From positions 1 through 56,006 of the IMG/VR virus record IMGVR_UViG_3300038856_000078: a stretch of 56,006 nt of DNA, one strand, 5' to 3'. Positions 15,667 to 23,572 of this stretch are shown piece after piece. Within the stretch, counting starts at the first letter, position 1. Every line of letters starts with the position of its first letter. The DNA comes from a virus. A program made the position numbers and the translations under genes. Below the pieces are notes generated by a model. That model was not told the origin of the DNA. It searched no databases and was given only the letters and a program-made list of their open reading frames with translations.

Positions 15667-17411
15667 TACGGCATCTCCCAGTTGCCCGGCTCGACCGTCG
15701 TGGTGCCGTCGGCGAAGCGATATCCTCGGTGAAATCCGTCTCCACTACGTCCGTCCCACTTGGCAGCCTGGCGGATAACCTGAGCCTTCCGCTGCTCGAA
15801 ATCCTCGCCGCCGCACTTGGGGCAAATGGCGGGAGGAATATTGGCTCCTGCTCCTCCGACATCGACCTTAGGGACGACGGCCGAGCAGTCCTTGCAGCTC
15901 GTCACGCGGGTCCAGTCGCCGAGCTCGAGCTGAGTGGGCGCGGTGTACCAGTCCTTGGCACCCTGCCAAATGTCGGTGGGGTTCGAGAGGGCGGAGAACA
16001 GGACGAACAGCGCGGCATACTTACCGAAAACCTTGGACTTAGACATAAAAGCTCCTTTCGTTACGTACGGGGCGTCACCAATACTTGTAATATAAGAAGG
16101 GTCGTCTTGTTTATGGCATTTTCCATTGCCGTCGTTGACCCACCAAACTCCTTTGTACTCCTTTGCTTCTGGATGTCTGAATACTGCTCCTACCGGCAAA
16201 TCTTTTGGTGACATTGGGGTCTCCTTCTGGGGGGTGTTAGAAAGTATTTCAATATCCATTCCGGGTTTAATACTACATTCAGCAGCGTTTACTCCATCTT
16301 CTCTTTCACCTTCTGTCCCACAGGCTTTTACTCTCCATACAATATCCGAACCACGATCTCTATCACCCCAGTATTCGGGCATTGTCAAGAAGCGAAACCG
16401 GTCGCCCGGTTTGAGTTTGGGCATGGGGGGCTCCTTTTGAGTTGGGGTTTCAGAATCAAGAATTTCGTAGGTGCAGCCCTCGACGGGCCAGAGAAAACCC
16501 GCCTGGCTTTCGTACCGGGCTTTCCCTTCTTCTCCCATAACAAATGGGATATCAAGACATGTGGGTCTAACACCGTAATCCTCGGGAAAAGTCAAAAAGC
16601 GAAACCGGTCGCCCGGTTTGAGTTTGGGCATGGAGTATTTCCGCCCCGGCTCGTAGTCCTGGCCGGTGGCAGCGCGGAAAGCTTGGCGTACATCCTGTGC
16701 AGTCTGCCAATGATCCATACGAGACTTGATAAGCTCCTGAATGCGCTTTTCTGCGGCTTCTCCTGATTTCTCCGCCTCTTGTCGTGCCTCAACCTCCTTC
16801 TTCCACTGCTTGCAGTTATAATTCAAGTCATGAAGCCTATCTGTGGCAACTGTCTGGAGACGCACAACGTCCTGCTCGGCCTTCTCGCGGGCGGCGCGTT
16901 CGGTGGCGAGCTGCTCTTTCCAAGCAAGCGCTGTCTTAATCGTAACGTCGCAAGTGTCCTGTCCCGCCCCTCCTGTGGCGTGTCTCTGGGCAAAGTCCTG
17001 AAGCTTATCCGCCCACTCTGAGTTGATCTTGAGGAGCCATTTTTGGGTTTCAGATAACCCTTCCTCGGGAGGACGCTCGACAATATACTTCTCGAGACTA
17101 TCGGTGTGGTCGTTGAACCAGTCAGGACTGGAATACGACCACCCTCGAATACCACAGGTTCCCCAGTACAAATAGTGCTTCTCTGGGTCATAGTACTTGG
17201 GCAGCTTGTACCTGTAGTCCCACTCCGTCGCGTCGAGTTCTGAGGGCGGGAGGCGTCCTATGATTGGGAAGCGCCTAAGCCTCGCAGGACCAATTTTGTC
17301 TCCTGGGTTTCGGAATTCCCTCCAGTGTTTTTCGTCTACTACAACAAAAGGGTCAAAATCCTTCACGTTCTGATGTCTGTTGCGAATGGTCCCCGGTGCG
17401 AGTTCTTTCAT
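15666..17411 (-). CDS. Mosaic protein: repeats, coiled coil, TM helix, zinc ribbon; nested starts
   Basis: 581 residues in one open frame. Order: N-terminal module (ELAPGTIR...IGRLPPSELD), coiled coil about 165-235, two near-identical modules beginning MPKLKPGDRFRFL at 261 and 330, a related module MSPKDLPVGAVF at 400, then from residue 456 an unrelated-looking unit MSKSKVFGKYAALFVLFSAL with a membrane helix and a C-x-x-C...C-x-x-C zinc ribbon (about 506-533). Strong Shine-Dalgarno sequences precede Met330, Met400 and Met456, so several shorter proteins may also be made. It looks like small genes joined in frame. Paralog at 20010-21350. Function unknown. Confidence 0.75.
   Translation of the reverse strand: MKELAPGTIRNRHQNVKDFDPFVVVDEKHWREFRNPGDKIGPARLRRFPIIGRLPPSELDATEWDYRYKLPKYYDPEKHYLYWGTCGIRGWSYSSPDWFNDHTDSLEKYIVERPPEEGLSETQKWLLKINSEWADKLQDFAQRHATGGAGQDTCDVTIKTALAWKEQLATERAAREKAEQDVVRLQTVATDRLHDLNYNCKQWKKEVEARQEAEKSGEAAEKRIQELIKSRMDHWQTAQDVRQAFRAATGQDYEPGRKYSMPKLKPGDRFRFLTFPEDYGVRPTCLDIPFVMGEEGKARYESQAGFLWPVEGCTYEILDSETPTQKEPPMPKLKPGDRFRFLTMPEYWGDRDRGSDIVWRVKACGTEGEREDGVNAAECSIKPGMDIEILSNTPQKETPMSPKDLPVGAVFRHPEAKEYKGVWWVNDGNGKCHKQDDPSYITSIGDAPYVTKGAFMSKSKVFGKYAALFVLFSALSNPTDIWQGAKDWYTAPTQLELGDWTRVTSCKDCSAVVPKVDVGGAGANIPPAICPKCGGEDFEQRKAQVIRQAAKWDGRSGDGFHRGYRFADGTTTVEPGNWEMP
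16044..16058 (-). promoter_or_regulatory. Internal ribosome-binding site and start (Met456)
   Basis: On the minus strand AAAGGAG is followed by CTTTT and ATG, an ideal translation start inside the 581-codon frame. It would yield a 126-residue protein with an N-terminal membrane helix and a zinc ribbon, a plausible stand-alone product. Confidence 0.65.
16212..16227 (-). promoter_or_regulatory. Internal ribosome-binding site and start (Met400)
   Basis: Minus-strand AAGGAG, spacer ACCCCA, ATG: a strong start inside the mosaic frame, at the first residue of the MSPKDLPVGAVF module. Confidence 0.6.
16390..16426 (-). repeat. 37-bp direct repeat, copy B
   Basis: Identical over 37 bp to 16597-16633 and encoding the MPKLKPGDRFRFL segment on the minus strand. 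Marks a recent tandem duplication inside the mosaic gene. Confidence 0.85.
16422..16437 (-). promoter_or_regulatory. Internal ribosome-binding site and start (Met330)
   Basis: Minus-strand AAAGGAG, spacer CCCCCC, ATG: a strong start at the second MPKLKPGDRFRFL copy. The first copy (Met261) lacks an equally good site. Confidence 0.6.
16597..16633 (-). repeat. 37-bp direct repeat, copy A
   Basis: Partner of 16390-16426, 207 bp away (69 codons, so in frame). The identity extends a few bases further with one mismatch. Confidence 0.85.
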
Positions 17412-18205
17412 TTCTCAATAAATCCTTTCTTGGAGTACCCCAGGCGCTCGGCCCAGGCTTTGAGGGGTGGAATCATTGCATCCCATGTTAGCACGTCAGG
17501 TCCCTTGTGTTTAGTCTTATTCCTGTGTGCTTTGCGGGCCGAGGAAAGGCCAGCAGGGCTAATCCCCCGCTTCCCGAAGTAGTCCAGCACCTTCATCTGG
17601 TCCGCGAGGCTCTCGATTCGCCACACTATCTCAGGTTTCATGACCGTCATGTTGAGCTCAAACTGCGTCAAGACGTCGCGCTGCAGGCCCAGTATTTCGT
17701 CAGGTCGGCGGTCCGGGGCTTTGGCGAAATAGTACCGAGAATTTACAAGGTCGACCGGGTGCCGCACAACTGTCAGGTAGCGAACCGGTGTTCCCTTTAT
17801 CGAGGAGAGCCACGGCGGCAAGCCTCCAGATACCTCAACGTCGTACTGAGTCCCAATCATGGAGCCGAAGTAGAAAATCCCGTCATAGGAGAAAACCTGC
17901 TCATGCCCAGCTCGAACGCCGCACTTCTTAAGGAAGTTAGTTGCATATGACGTGCCACCTTTATACAGACCAGAAACAAGCGTCACATACTCCGAGAGAT
18001 AGGATAGGACATTACTCCAAGTCTGGATTCGACGGTTGTCTGATATAGCTCGAAGCTTCAAGACGAGCTCTTTCGCAACCTCGAACTTCTCATCTGAGAT
18101 AGGTGGAGGGTTAGGGTTCTGCTCCGATTCAATCGTGAACGAATACCTTACGAAGTCCACGATTTCGGGGTCAGAACCCATGTCAACGCGGAAGACGTGA
18201 CTCAT
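17408..18205 (-). CDS. Sulfotransferase-fold protein (1)
   Basis: 265 residues. A P-loop-like PAPS-binding segment SGLYKGGTSYATNFLKKCG (about 78-96) is followed by GHEQVF and by VRHPVDLVNS (about 147-156), the arrangement of sulfotransferase 5'-phosphosulfate loop and 3'-phosphate-binding motif. It probably transfers sulfate to a carbohydrate or small molecule; substrate unknown. The ATG at 18205 has GAGGT upstream and just follows the methyltransferase stop; longer frames run into that gene. A second member lies at 34070-34777 and shares GHExVF and VRxPxDxxNS. Confidence 0.78.
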   Translation of the reverse strand: MSHVFRVDMGSDPEIVDFVRYSFTIESEQNPNPPPISDEKFEVAKELVLKLRAISDNRRIQTWSNVLSYLSEYVTLVSGLYKGGTSYATNFLKKCGVRAGHEQVFSYDGIFYFGSMIGTQYDVEVSGGLPPWLSSIKGTPVRYLTVVRHPVDLVNSRYYFAKAPDRRPDEILGLQRDVLTQFELNMTVMKPEIVWRIESLADQMKVLDYFGKRGISPAGLSSARKAHRNKTKHKGPDVLTWDAMIPPLKAWAERLGYSKKGFIEK

Positions 18206-18206
18206 T

Positions 18207-18722
18207 TCATACCTCGTTTCCATGCGCGTCCCACCCCTCCACGCGCTCTCTGGCGAAAAGTTCAATCTTCGAGGCTTTGGGGAACCAGATCTCAATCATT
18301 AGCCTAACAATATCGGGTTTCTTTGAGTGCATACCACGCGCCTCAGATAGAACAGAACTTGTACGCTTATCTGTAGGAGGAGGGCTAAACTTCCCATTCA
18401 CCCCGACCAGAAGCAGTTCGTGCTGACCGCGAAACCAATAACCCATCCCCATTATCTGTTTGTCCCACACCGCGTTGGTCTTGTAGGTGAAGCCCCAGGC
18501 TTTCATGACCTCCAGCGCCTCAGGGAGCTTCGGGGCTGTGGCCCAGAGGTAGAGGACAGCGTTGTCCTTGGCGGGTATCTCCATGTCGCAGATTTCCCGC
18601 AAGGACATGGTGGGGTACTGGTTCTCAATCTTGCGCGACTTCGACTTGGAGAAGGAGTATCTCCAGGGCGGATCTGCCAGAATAACATCATAAAGCTTGT
18701 CGGATATCTTCATAGTCCTCAA
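18207..18722 (-). CDS. MT-A70 family adenine methyltransferase
   Basis: 171 residues. Catalytic DPPW at 17-20 (LADPPWRY) and MT-A70 landmarks LYLWATAPKLPEALEVMKAW and GYWFRGQHELLL and the C-terminal KIELFARERVEGWDAHGNEV. It would make N6-methyladenine in phage (or host) DNA, most simply to evade host restriction. No cognate restriction endonuclease is adjacent. Followed by the sulfotransferase-fold gene. Confidence 0.92.
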   Translation of the reverse strand: MRTMKISDKLYDVILADPPWRYSFSKSKSRKIENQYPTMSLREICDMEIPAKDNAVLYLWATAPKLPEALEVMKAWGFTYKTNAVWDKQIMGMGYWFRGQHELLLVGVNGKFSPPPTDKRTSSVLSEARGMHSKKPDIVRLMIEIWFPKASKIELFARERVEGWDAHGNEV

Positions 18723-18733
18723 TCTCGTGCTGC

Positions 18734-18883
18734 CTAACCTTTAAAAGGGAAGATCATTGAGCCAAGCCACCCAATAACGAGTGCAACAAACGCCCATGGT
18801 AATGTGATAAGAATTGGTATAACAACAAGAGCGAGAACGACCGCTGACGACCCAGCATAGAATTTTGTGATAGACTTTATCAT
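18734..18883 (-). CDS. 49-residue two-pass membrane protein
   Basis: ATG 18883 has GAAAGGAG upstream, overlapping the previous stop region. Hydrophobic from about residue 10 to 44 (AVVLALVVIPILITLPWAF), with Lys at both ends. Unknown function; a small membrane protein in the accessory operon. Confidence 0.6.
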   Translation of the reverse strand: MIKSITKFYAGSSAVVLALVVIPILITLPWAFVALVIGWLGSMIFPFKG

Positions 18884-18886
18884 ATA

Positions 18887-19582
18887 CTAACTCCTTTCAA
18901 GTATTTCTGGCCTTTGTCTGTACTCTTCCGCCACCTGCGTCATGAACACAGGCATAAACTCAATGATATGCTCTCGCTTTGTCCCGGCTTTGAGCGCGAT
19001 GTCTACAAGCTGCCCGGCTCGTAGCCAGATCTCGTCTTTATCCGGGAGCTCGTGTTTCTTGAGGCCAGCGGAGATTTGTGACCTTACATCACTTAGGAAT
19101 GCTTGATACTGTGCTTCAGATTGTGCTCGCTCTGTATAGCTCTCCTGTGTTGTTTGGGGTCCAATCACCTTTGCGGGCGTAGCTTCAGATAATCGCTCTG
19201 CAACTCTGTGAGCCCAAGGCGACGAAAGCAGGAAAGCAAGTAACAAAATTATCAATAAAATCCCAAGCACAAAACCCCAACCGTCATCATCATGTTTCTT
19301 GTTGTAAACATTCCACTTTTTTTGGTCTTGCGCCATGCTGGTGCTGTGTGCTTCCATTCTACACACATTCGTTTTAGCGCTACGAAGGGCGGACCGTGCG
19401 TTACAAAGCGCATGGAATCTTTGATTCACCCTTTCCTCAAGGAGCTGCTCAGCAGAGGTCCCTTCTCCAGTCAATAGCCACCCCTTGCTGCCATTAGGCA
19501 TTGGCGCGTATACTTGGACGTTCCATCCTCTTTCCGTGAGGTCCACTATCTCCTGTTTCTTGTTTGTCCAATACGTATTCAT
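18887..19582 (-). CDS. Single-pass membrane protein
   Basis: 231 residues with one strong TM helix at about 102-122 (GILLIILLLAFLLSSPWAH). The N-terminal part contains a strand/helix unit (GWNVQVYAPMPNGSKGWLLT) and a charged helix; the C-terminal part is helical and soluble. GGAGTATTT precedes ATG 19582. No family recognised; topology is N-cytoplasmic or N-out uncertain. Confidence 0.7.
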   Translation of the reverse strand: MNTYWTNKKQEIVDLTERGWNVQVYAPMPNGSKGWLLTGEGTSAEQLLEERVNQRFHALCNARSALRSAKTNVCRMEAHSTSMAQDQKKWNVYNKKHDDDGWGFVLGILLIILLLAFLLSSPWAHRVAERLSEATPAKVIGPQTTQESYTERAQSEAQYQAFLSDVRSQISAGLKKHELPDKDEIWLRAGQLVDIALKAGTKREHIIEFMPVFMTQVAEEYRQRPEILERS

Positions 19583-19618
19583 AAATACTCCTGGGGTTAT
19601 GAGTTAAGAACTTTTTTA

Positions 19619-19888
19619 TCAACAAGATTCGTCATCTTCAATCCCATAGTATTCGTCTAACATGCCCCAGCTTTCACAAGCCTCGAGCAGGGCCGCATCC
19701 GCGCCCCCTTCTGAGATATGCATCTCGAAGAGGGCGCGGGCCTGGTCATAATCCTCGGGTTTAGTGCTGTCTACGACGCTCACCAGCTCGACATCGTATA
19801 TGTCTACGCGGCCATGGACGACATTAAACTCAAGGTCGAAGTACGCCGATTTCTCTCCGAAGTCGAACGGGTAAGCTGAGTAAATCAT
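19619..19888 (-). CDS. Acidic hypothetical protein
   Basis: 89 residues, strongly acidic (EDYDQARALFEMHISEGGAD, C-terminal EDDESC). Such negatively charged small phage proteins can mimic DNA, but there is no direct evidence. ATGA overlap with the upstream zinc-ribbon gene. Confidence 0.65.
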   Translation of the reverse strand: MIYSAYPFDFGEKSAYFDLEFNVVHGRVDIYDVELVSVVDSTKPEDYDQARALFEMHISEGGADAALLEACESWGMLDEYYGIEDDESC

Positions 19889-20010
19889 TCTTCCTCGTTA
19901 GTGTGTTCGGCCATTTCCCCGCAGTTTACACACGGGGACCAGTGGTCACGGCTTTCGTACGCCTCTGGCGCACCACAACAAGTACTGAGGTATTCGTAAT
20001 CAACTACCAT
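19885..20010 (-). CDS. 41-residue zinc-ribbon protein
   Basis: ATG 20010 shares bases with the TAA of the gene before it. Motifs CCGAPE and CVNCGEMAEH provide four cysteines and a histidine for one zinc. Common mini-ribbon type in phages; function unknown. Confidence 0.6.
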   Translation of the reverse strand: MVVDYEYLSTCCGAPEAYESRDHWSPCVNCGEMAEHTNEEE

Positions 20011-21350
20011 TAGTCCTCCTCCAGCACGAGTCGAGTACTGCCGTCCTCGTTGCGGAACTGGGTGCCGACCACGATGTCTGACAGCGGCCAGCCGCGGTTG
20101 CGGTAGAGAGGTGCCGCGACTCGCTTCTCAATATTCTCGGAGCCGCACTTGGGGCAAATGACCGAGTTCTCGTGCTCCATGAGTGTCTCACACTCGCCGC
20201 AGACCTTGGTCTTCTGGTAGTCGCCGTGGACCACTTCCCGCGAGCCCTTGAAGTAATCGACCGACGAGACGTACATGTCATTCAGCGGCAGGTGGCTAAA
20301 CAACGCTCCAGCAGCAACGAGGATAATCGTCTTCTTCATAAAACCAATTCCTTTCTTTTGAGGCTCCATGTTATACCAATCGACACCATAACACTTTTTT
20401 ACGTCTTCACAAACGTTGTCAAATAAATTCTTCCATTCGTTTCGCGTGTCTCGTGTCTTGTCTCTCTCCTTCTTAACCTCGGCCAATTCGTCCTGGTACC
20501 TGAGAATCTCCTCGTGAGGAGGCTGTAACCTGTTAATCAAGCTAAGTATGTCGTTACTATTATCCTCCATTCCATTCTTGCGGGCTGACCACCTGTAGTC
20601 CCCACTCTTCTGGACTATATCCCAACCGTTTACCTTGCAAATATGCCGGGCGTCTGCCTCTGCCTTGAAACTCACAGTTTTGTTCTCCATATCAACTTCC
20701 GAAACATAGGCCCATGGCTCCTCCGTGTAAATCTTGTCTCCTCGTGTAACCTCTACGCAAGCATTAATAGGCTCGTACTCCGTCGCCGTGTAGAGCTGGT
20801 CCAGAGGCACGCGGCCGAGGACTTCGATGTCGTCAGTTTCCTCTACCCACACCGCGGAAAGGTACGTTTCTCGACACTCGCAGAGAGCTTTGATGTAACG
20901 CTTCTTTTCACCCACAACACAGACAACAAGAGGTACACCAACGTCTACCTCCCAATACGGTCTCCGAATGTCGGCATGACGCGCTGGCCACGAACGAAAC
21001 GCCACGACCATTCCGGGGGTGAGGGGAGTACGAGAAGGCTTGTGACGAGGGTCTTCCCCATACATTGTTCTTGAAGCAAAAACCCATTTTGTTCCTTCCC
21101 ACCTGACGTCGAAAAATGCAGGGTCGTCGAGATACGCCTGAGGCAACTTATAGCACTCCTTCCACTCCTTCGCGTCGAGTTGGTCAGGGGGCAGGCGACC
21201 GATAACTTTCTTAGGCTTACACCCATCCCATTGCTTAGGTGGGATTCCTCCATATGTTCCGTTTGAATTCAGACTTATCGCGTTACCATTGGGTAGTATT
21301 ACCCACTTTGTGTCACCTGTTCCAGTGTAAATAGTCCCCGGCTCAAGCAT
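20010..21350 (-). CDS. Mosaic protein, paralog of the 15666-17411 gene
   Basis: 446 residues. N-terminal module LEPGTIYTGTGD and KVIGRLPPDQLDAKEW mirror the other mosaic gene (LAPGTIR, IGRLPPSELDATEW). Then LTPGMVVAFRSWP and related modules, a coiled coil about 280-320, and from Met338 a unit MKKTIILVAAGALFSHLP (membrane helix) with zinc ribbon C-G-E-C...C-P-K-C (384-402). ATG 21350 is chosen for its AAAGGAGAAAGATT leader; a strong Shine-Dalgarno also precedes Met338. First gene of the leftward accessory operon, directly behind a sigma70-type promoter. Confidence 0.8.
   Translation of the reverse strand: MLEPGTIYTGTGDTKWVILPNGNAISLNSNGTYGGIPPKQWDGCKPKKVIGRLPPDQLDAKEWKECYKLPQAYLDDPAFFDVRWEGTKWVFASRTMYGEDPRHKPSRTPLTPGMVVAFRSWPARHADIRRPYWEVDVGVPLVVCVVGEKKRYIKALCECRETYLSAVWVEETDDIEVLGRVPLDQLYTATEYEPINACVEVTRGDKIYTEEPWAYVSEVDMENKTVSFKAEADARHICKVNGWDIVQKSGDYRWSARKNGMEDNSNDILSLINRLQPPHEEILRYQDELAEVKKERDKTRDTRNEWKNLFDNVCEDVKKCYGVDWYNMEPQKKGIGFMKKTIILVAAGALFSHLPLNDMYVSSVDYFKGSREVVHGDYQKTKVCGECETLMEHENSVICPKCGSENIEKRVAAPLYRNRGWPLSDIVVGTQFRNEDGSTRLVLEED
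20337..20353 (-). promoter_or_regulatory. Internal ribosome-binding site and start (Met338)
   Basis: Minus-strand AAAGGAATTGGTTTT then ATG, within the mosaic gene. The product would be a 109-residue membrane-anchored zinc-ribbon protein whose N-terminus MKKTIILVAAGALF looks like a genuine signal anchor. Confidence 0.6.
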
Positions 21351-21384
21351 AATCTTTCTCCTTTCAAAATTAGAGGTTTCAGAC

Positions 21385-21412
21385 ATTGTAGCACTCACGC
21401 CCAGCAAGTCAA
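21385..21412 (-). promoter_or_regulatory. Sigma70-type promoter for leftward operon
   Basis: Minus strand: TTGACT (21412-21407), 16-base spacer, TGC-TACAAT extended -10 (21390-21385). Predicted start near 21377, about 27 bases upstream of ATG 21350. Drives the mosaic, zinc-ribbon, methyltransferase, sulfotransferase and PEP-CTERM genes. Confidence 0.75.
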
Positions 21413-21415
21413 GCA

Positions 21416-21444
21416 TTGATTTTAGGGGGAAGGAGTGGTATAAT
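21416..21444 (+). promoter_or_regulatory. Sigma70-type promoter for primase gene
   Basis: Plus strand: TTGATT (21416-21421), 17-base spacer, perfect TATAAT (21439-21444). Start expected near 21451, leaving a short leader with AACAGGAGG before ATG 21467. The -35 boxes of this and the leftward promoter are only three bases apart. Confidence 0.75.
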
Positions 21445-21466
21445 GGCCCGATTAACAGGAGGTCCT

Positions 21467-23572
21467 ATGTTCCTAACGAAATTCCGTCCGGATGGTCCGG
21501 TCATTCTGTGTTGTATCCCCGCTAATGGCGGCACCTTGGTTGCTGAGAGGTTTGATTCGTATGAGGAGGTGGAGGCGTGGGTCACGGAACACAATCCAGG
21601 TTGCGGAATCTACTACCAAGTCGCTATTCCCAAAGAGGGACTAAGCAAGAAGTTAACTAAGGAAGAGGTGCTGGGCGTCAAGCATCTCTGGGTCGACATC
21701 GATGACGGGGAGGACATCCTCAAGCGGCTCATGGCTCCAGCCGAGGGTGTGCCAGGACGACCCACCGCTGTTGTGAGCTCTGGAGGGGGCTTCCAAGGCC
21801 TCTGGGAGCTGTCCGAGGTATGCCACGACATAGAGACTATAGAACGCGCTACGAGGCACCTGGCGGCGGTTTACGGGGGCGACAGGCAGGCTTGGAACGC
21901 TGACCGATTGCTGCGGCTCCCTGATACTATCAACTATCCCAACGAAGCCAAGCGAAAAAAGGGCCGAACCGCAAAAAAGGCGACCTACAAGTGGCTCGGC
22001 GGGACGTACGACATCAAGGAATTTACACTGGCCCCGCCTCCGAAGCCAAAAGGTGAGGCCGGCGACATCACCATTAATGGCAGAAAAAAGGAGTATAACG
22101 AAGAAAATCTGCCAGAAATGGACGAAAAGTGGAAAGACCTCATAATCCACTGCGAGAACTCGTGGCACTACGAGGACTGCGGCTATCCGTCTCGGAGCGA
22201 GGTTGTCATGGGTGCAGCCCTGTACCTCGTGGAGCGAGACGTGGACCCACAGGTAATCTTCGACATTCTCCTCTCTCGTGACCTCAAGATTTCGGACCAT
22301 ATCTATGACCAAGAGTTCGTGGAGCGATACGCGAAGCGGCAAATCACTCAGGCCATGAAGATGAAGAACGCACCAGAGCCGAGTCTCGCGACGGACGACA
22401 AAGGGAAGCCAATCAAGACTCTCGAGAACGTGGTGCAGGCTGCCAAACTCCTCGGCAACGACTACAAGTACAATGAGCTGTCTGATATCATGCTGGTAGA
22501 CGACAAGCCTTATGAGGACCACATAGCGACCCGCATCAGGCTCGAGGCGGAAAAGAAATGGCAGTTTGGCATTGCTCAAGCCGCAATGACTGACGTCGTC
22601 AAGATGCTCTGCAGGGAGAACCCATTCCACCCGGTTCGGGAGTACCTGTCGCGACTCCCCAAGTGGGACGGGGAGTCTCGGGTTGACGAGTGGCTCGTCA
22701 AGTATTGCGGAGCAGAGGATACGGAGTTCAATCGTGCCGTGGGACGGATTATTCTGGTTGCCGCGGTTCGAAGGATTATGAAGCCCGGATGCAAGTTCGA
22801 TGAGATGCTGATTCTCGAGGGCAGGCAGGGTGACGGGAAAAGTGAGCTGCTGGGTAAGGGCCTTGTTCCCAATTCTGAGTGGTTCAACGACCACCTGACG
22901 CTGGACAGGAGCCCGAAGGATTTTGTTGAAGACACTTTGGGGCACTGGATCATTGAATGCTCGGAGCTCGTCACGATGCGGCGGGCGCAGGTTGAGGGCC
23001 TCAAGGCCATGCTCTCGCGGCAAGTGGACAAGGCCAGGCTGGCCTACGCCAGGTCGCGGTCGGACAGGCCCAGGCAGTTCATTATCATTGGTTCGACGAA
23101 TCAAGAGTGTTACCTCGTGGACGATACCGGGAACAGGCGGTTCTGGCCTGTCAAGACCTCGGGGAAGCTGCACAAAAGAGTGGATGAACTGGCGCGGAAC
23201 AGGGATCAGTTGTGGGCGGAAGCCGTAGCACTCGAGAAGGCGGGCGAGCCCATTAGGCTGGACCCTAAGTTGTATGAGGTTGCGGCCGACCTTCAACGTG
23301 CTCGGCTGGTCGAGAACACTTATACGGAGTCCGTGGGACGTGCGGTGGGGAATTGCGATGGCTGGCTTCGAATGTCGGACCTCTTGAAGCACCTCGCGAT
23401 CCCACTGGGGGACTCCAAGATTTCAAAACTGGTGTCCTCCGCGCTACGTGAGCACGGATTCTTGCCCCGCCAGATGAAGATGGACGGGAGGTCGGCGAGG
23501 GTGTGGGCTCGGGGAGAGGGGAAATTGGAAGCTATTACGTTTTTGTATGAGGATGAAGTGTCTGTTCAATGA
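21467..23572 (+). CDS. PrimPol-VapE/VirE-type primase-helicase
   Basis: 701 residues. N-terminal archaeo-eukaryotic primase (PrimPol) features: VDID (D77, D79), SSGGGFQGLW (104-113) and DRLLRLPDTIN (146-156). C-terminal VapE/VirE P-loop ATPase: RLPKWDGESRVDEW, Walker A GRQGDGKS (452-459), Walker B-like WIIECSEL, STNQECYLVDDTGNRRFWPV. Together it primes and unwinds DNA for PolA. An ATG at 21443 lies inside the -10 TATAATG of the promoter, so the AGGAGG-preceded ATG 21467 is the likely start. It is away from the main replication operon with its own promoter. Confidence 0.92.
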   Translation: MFLTKFRPDGPVILCCIPANGGTLVAERFDSYEEVEAWVTEHNPGCGIYYQVAIPKEGLSKKLTKEEVLGVKHLWVDIDDGEDILKRLMAPAEGVPGRPTAVVSSGGGFQGLWELSEVCHDIETIERATRHLAAVYGGDRQAWNADRLLRLPDTINYPNEAKRKKGRTAKKATYKWLGGTYDIKEFTLAPPPKPKGEAGDITINGRKKEYNEENLPEMDEKWKDLIIHCENSWHYEDCGYPSRSEVVMGAALYLVERDVDPQVIFDILLSRDLKISDHIYDQEFVERYAKRQITQAMKMKNAPEPSLATDDKGKPIKTLENVVQAAKLLGNDYKYNELSDIMLVDDKPYEDHIATRIRLEAEKKWQFGIAQAAMTDVVKMLCRENPFHPVREYLSRLPKWDGESRVDEWLVKYCGAEDTEFNRAVGRIILVAAVRRIMKPGCKFDEMLILEGRQGDGKSELLGKGLVPNSEWFNDHLTLDRSPKDFVEDTLGHWIIECSELVTMRRAQVEGLKAMLSRQVDKARLAYARSRSDRPRQFIIIGSTNQECYLVDDTGNRRFWPVKTSGKLHKRVDELARNRDQLWAEAVALEKAGEPIRLDPKLYEVAADLQRARLVENTYTESVGRAVGNCDGWLRMSDLLKHLAIPLGDSKISKLVSSALREHGFLPRQMKMDGRSARVWARGEGKLEAITFLYEDEVSVQ

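Noticed and set aside
21653-23392. 579-codon minus-strand frame opposite the primase
   Set aside because: Shadow of PrimPol-VapE, whose motifs are intact on the plus strand; no start signal for the minus frame.
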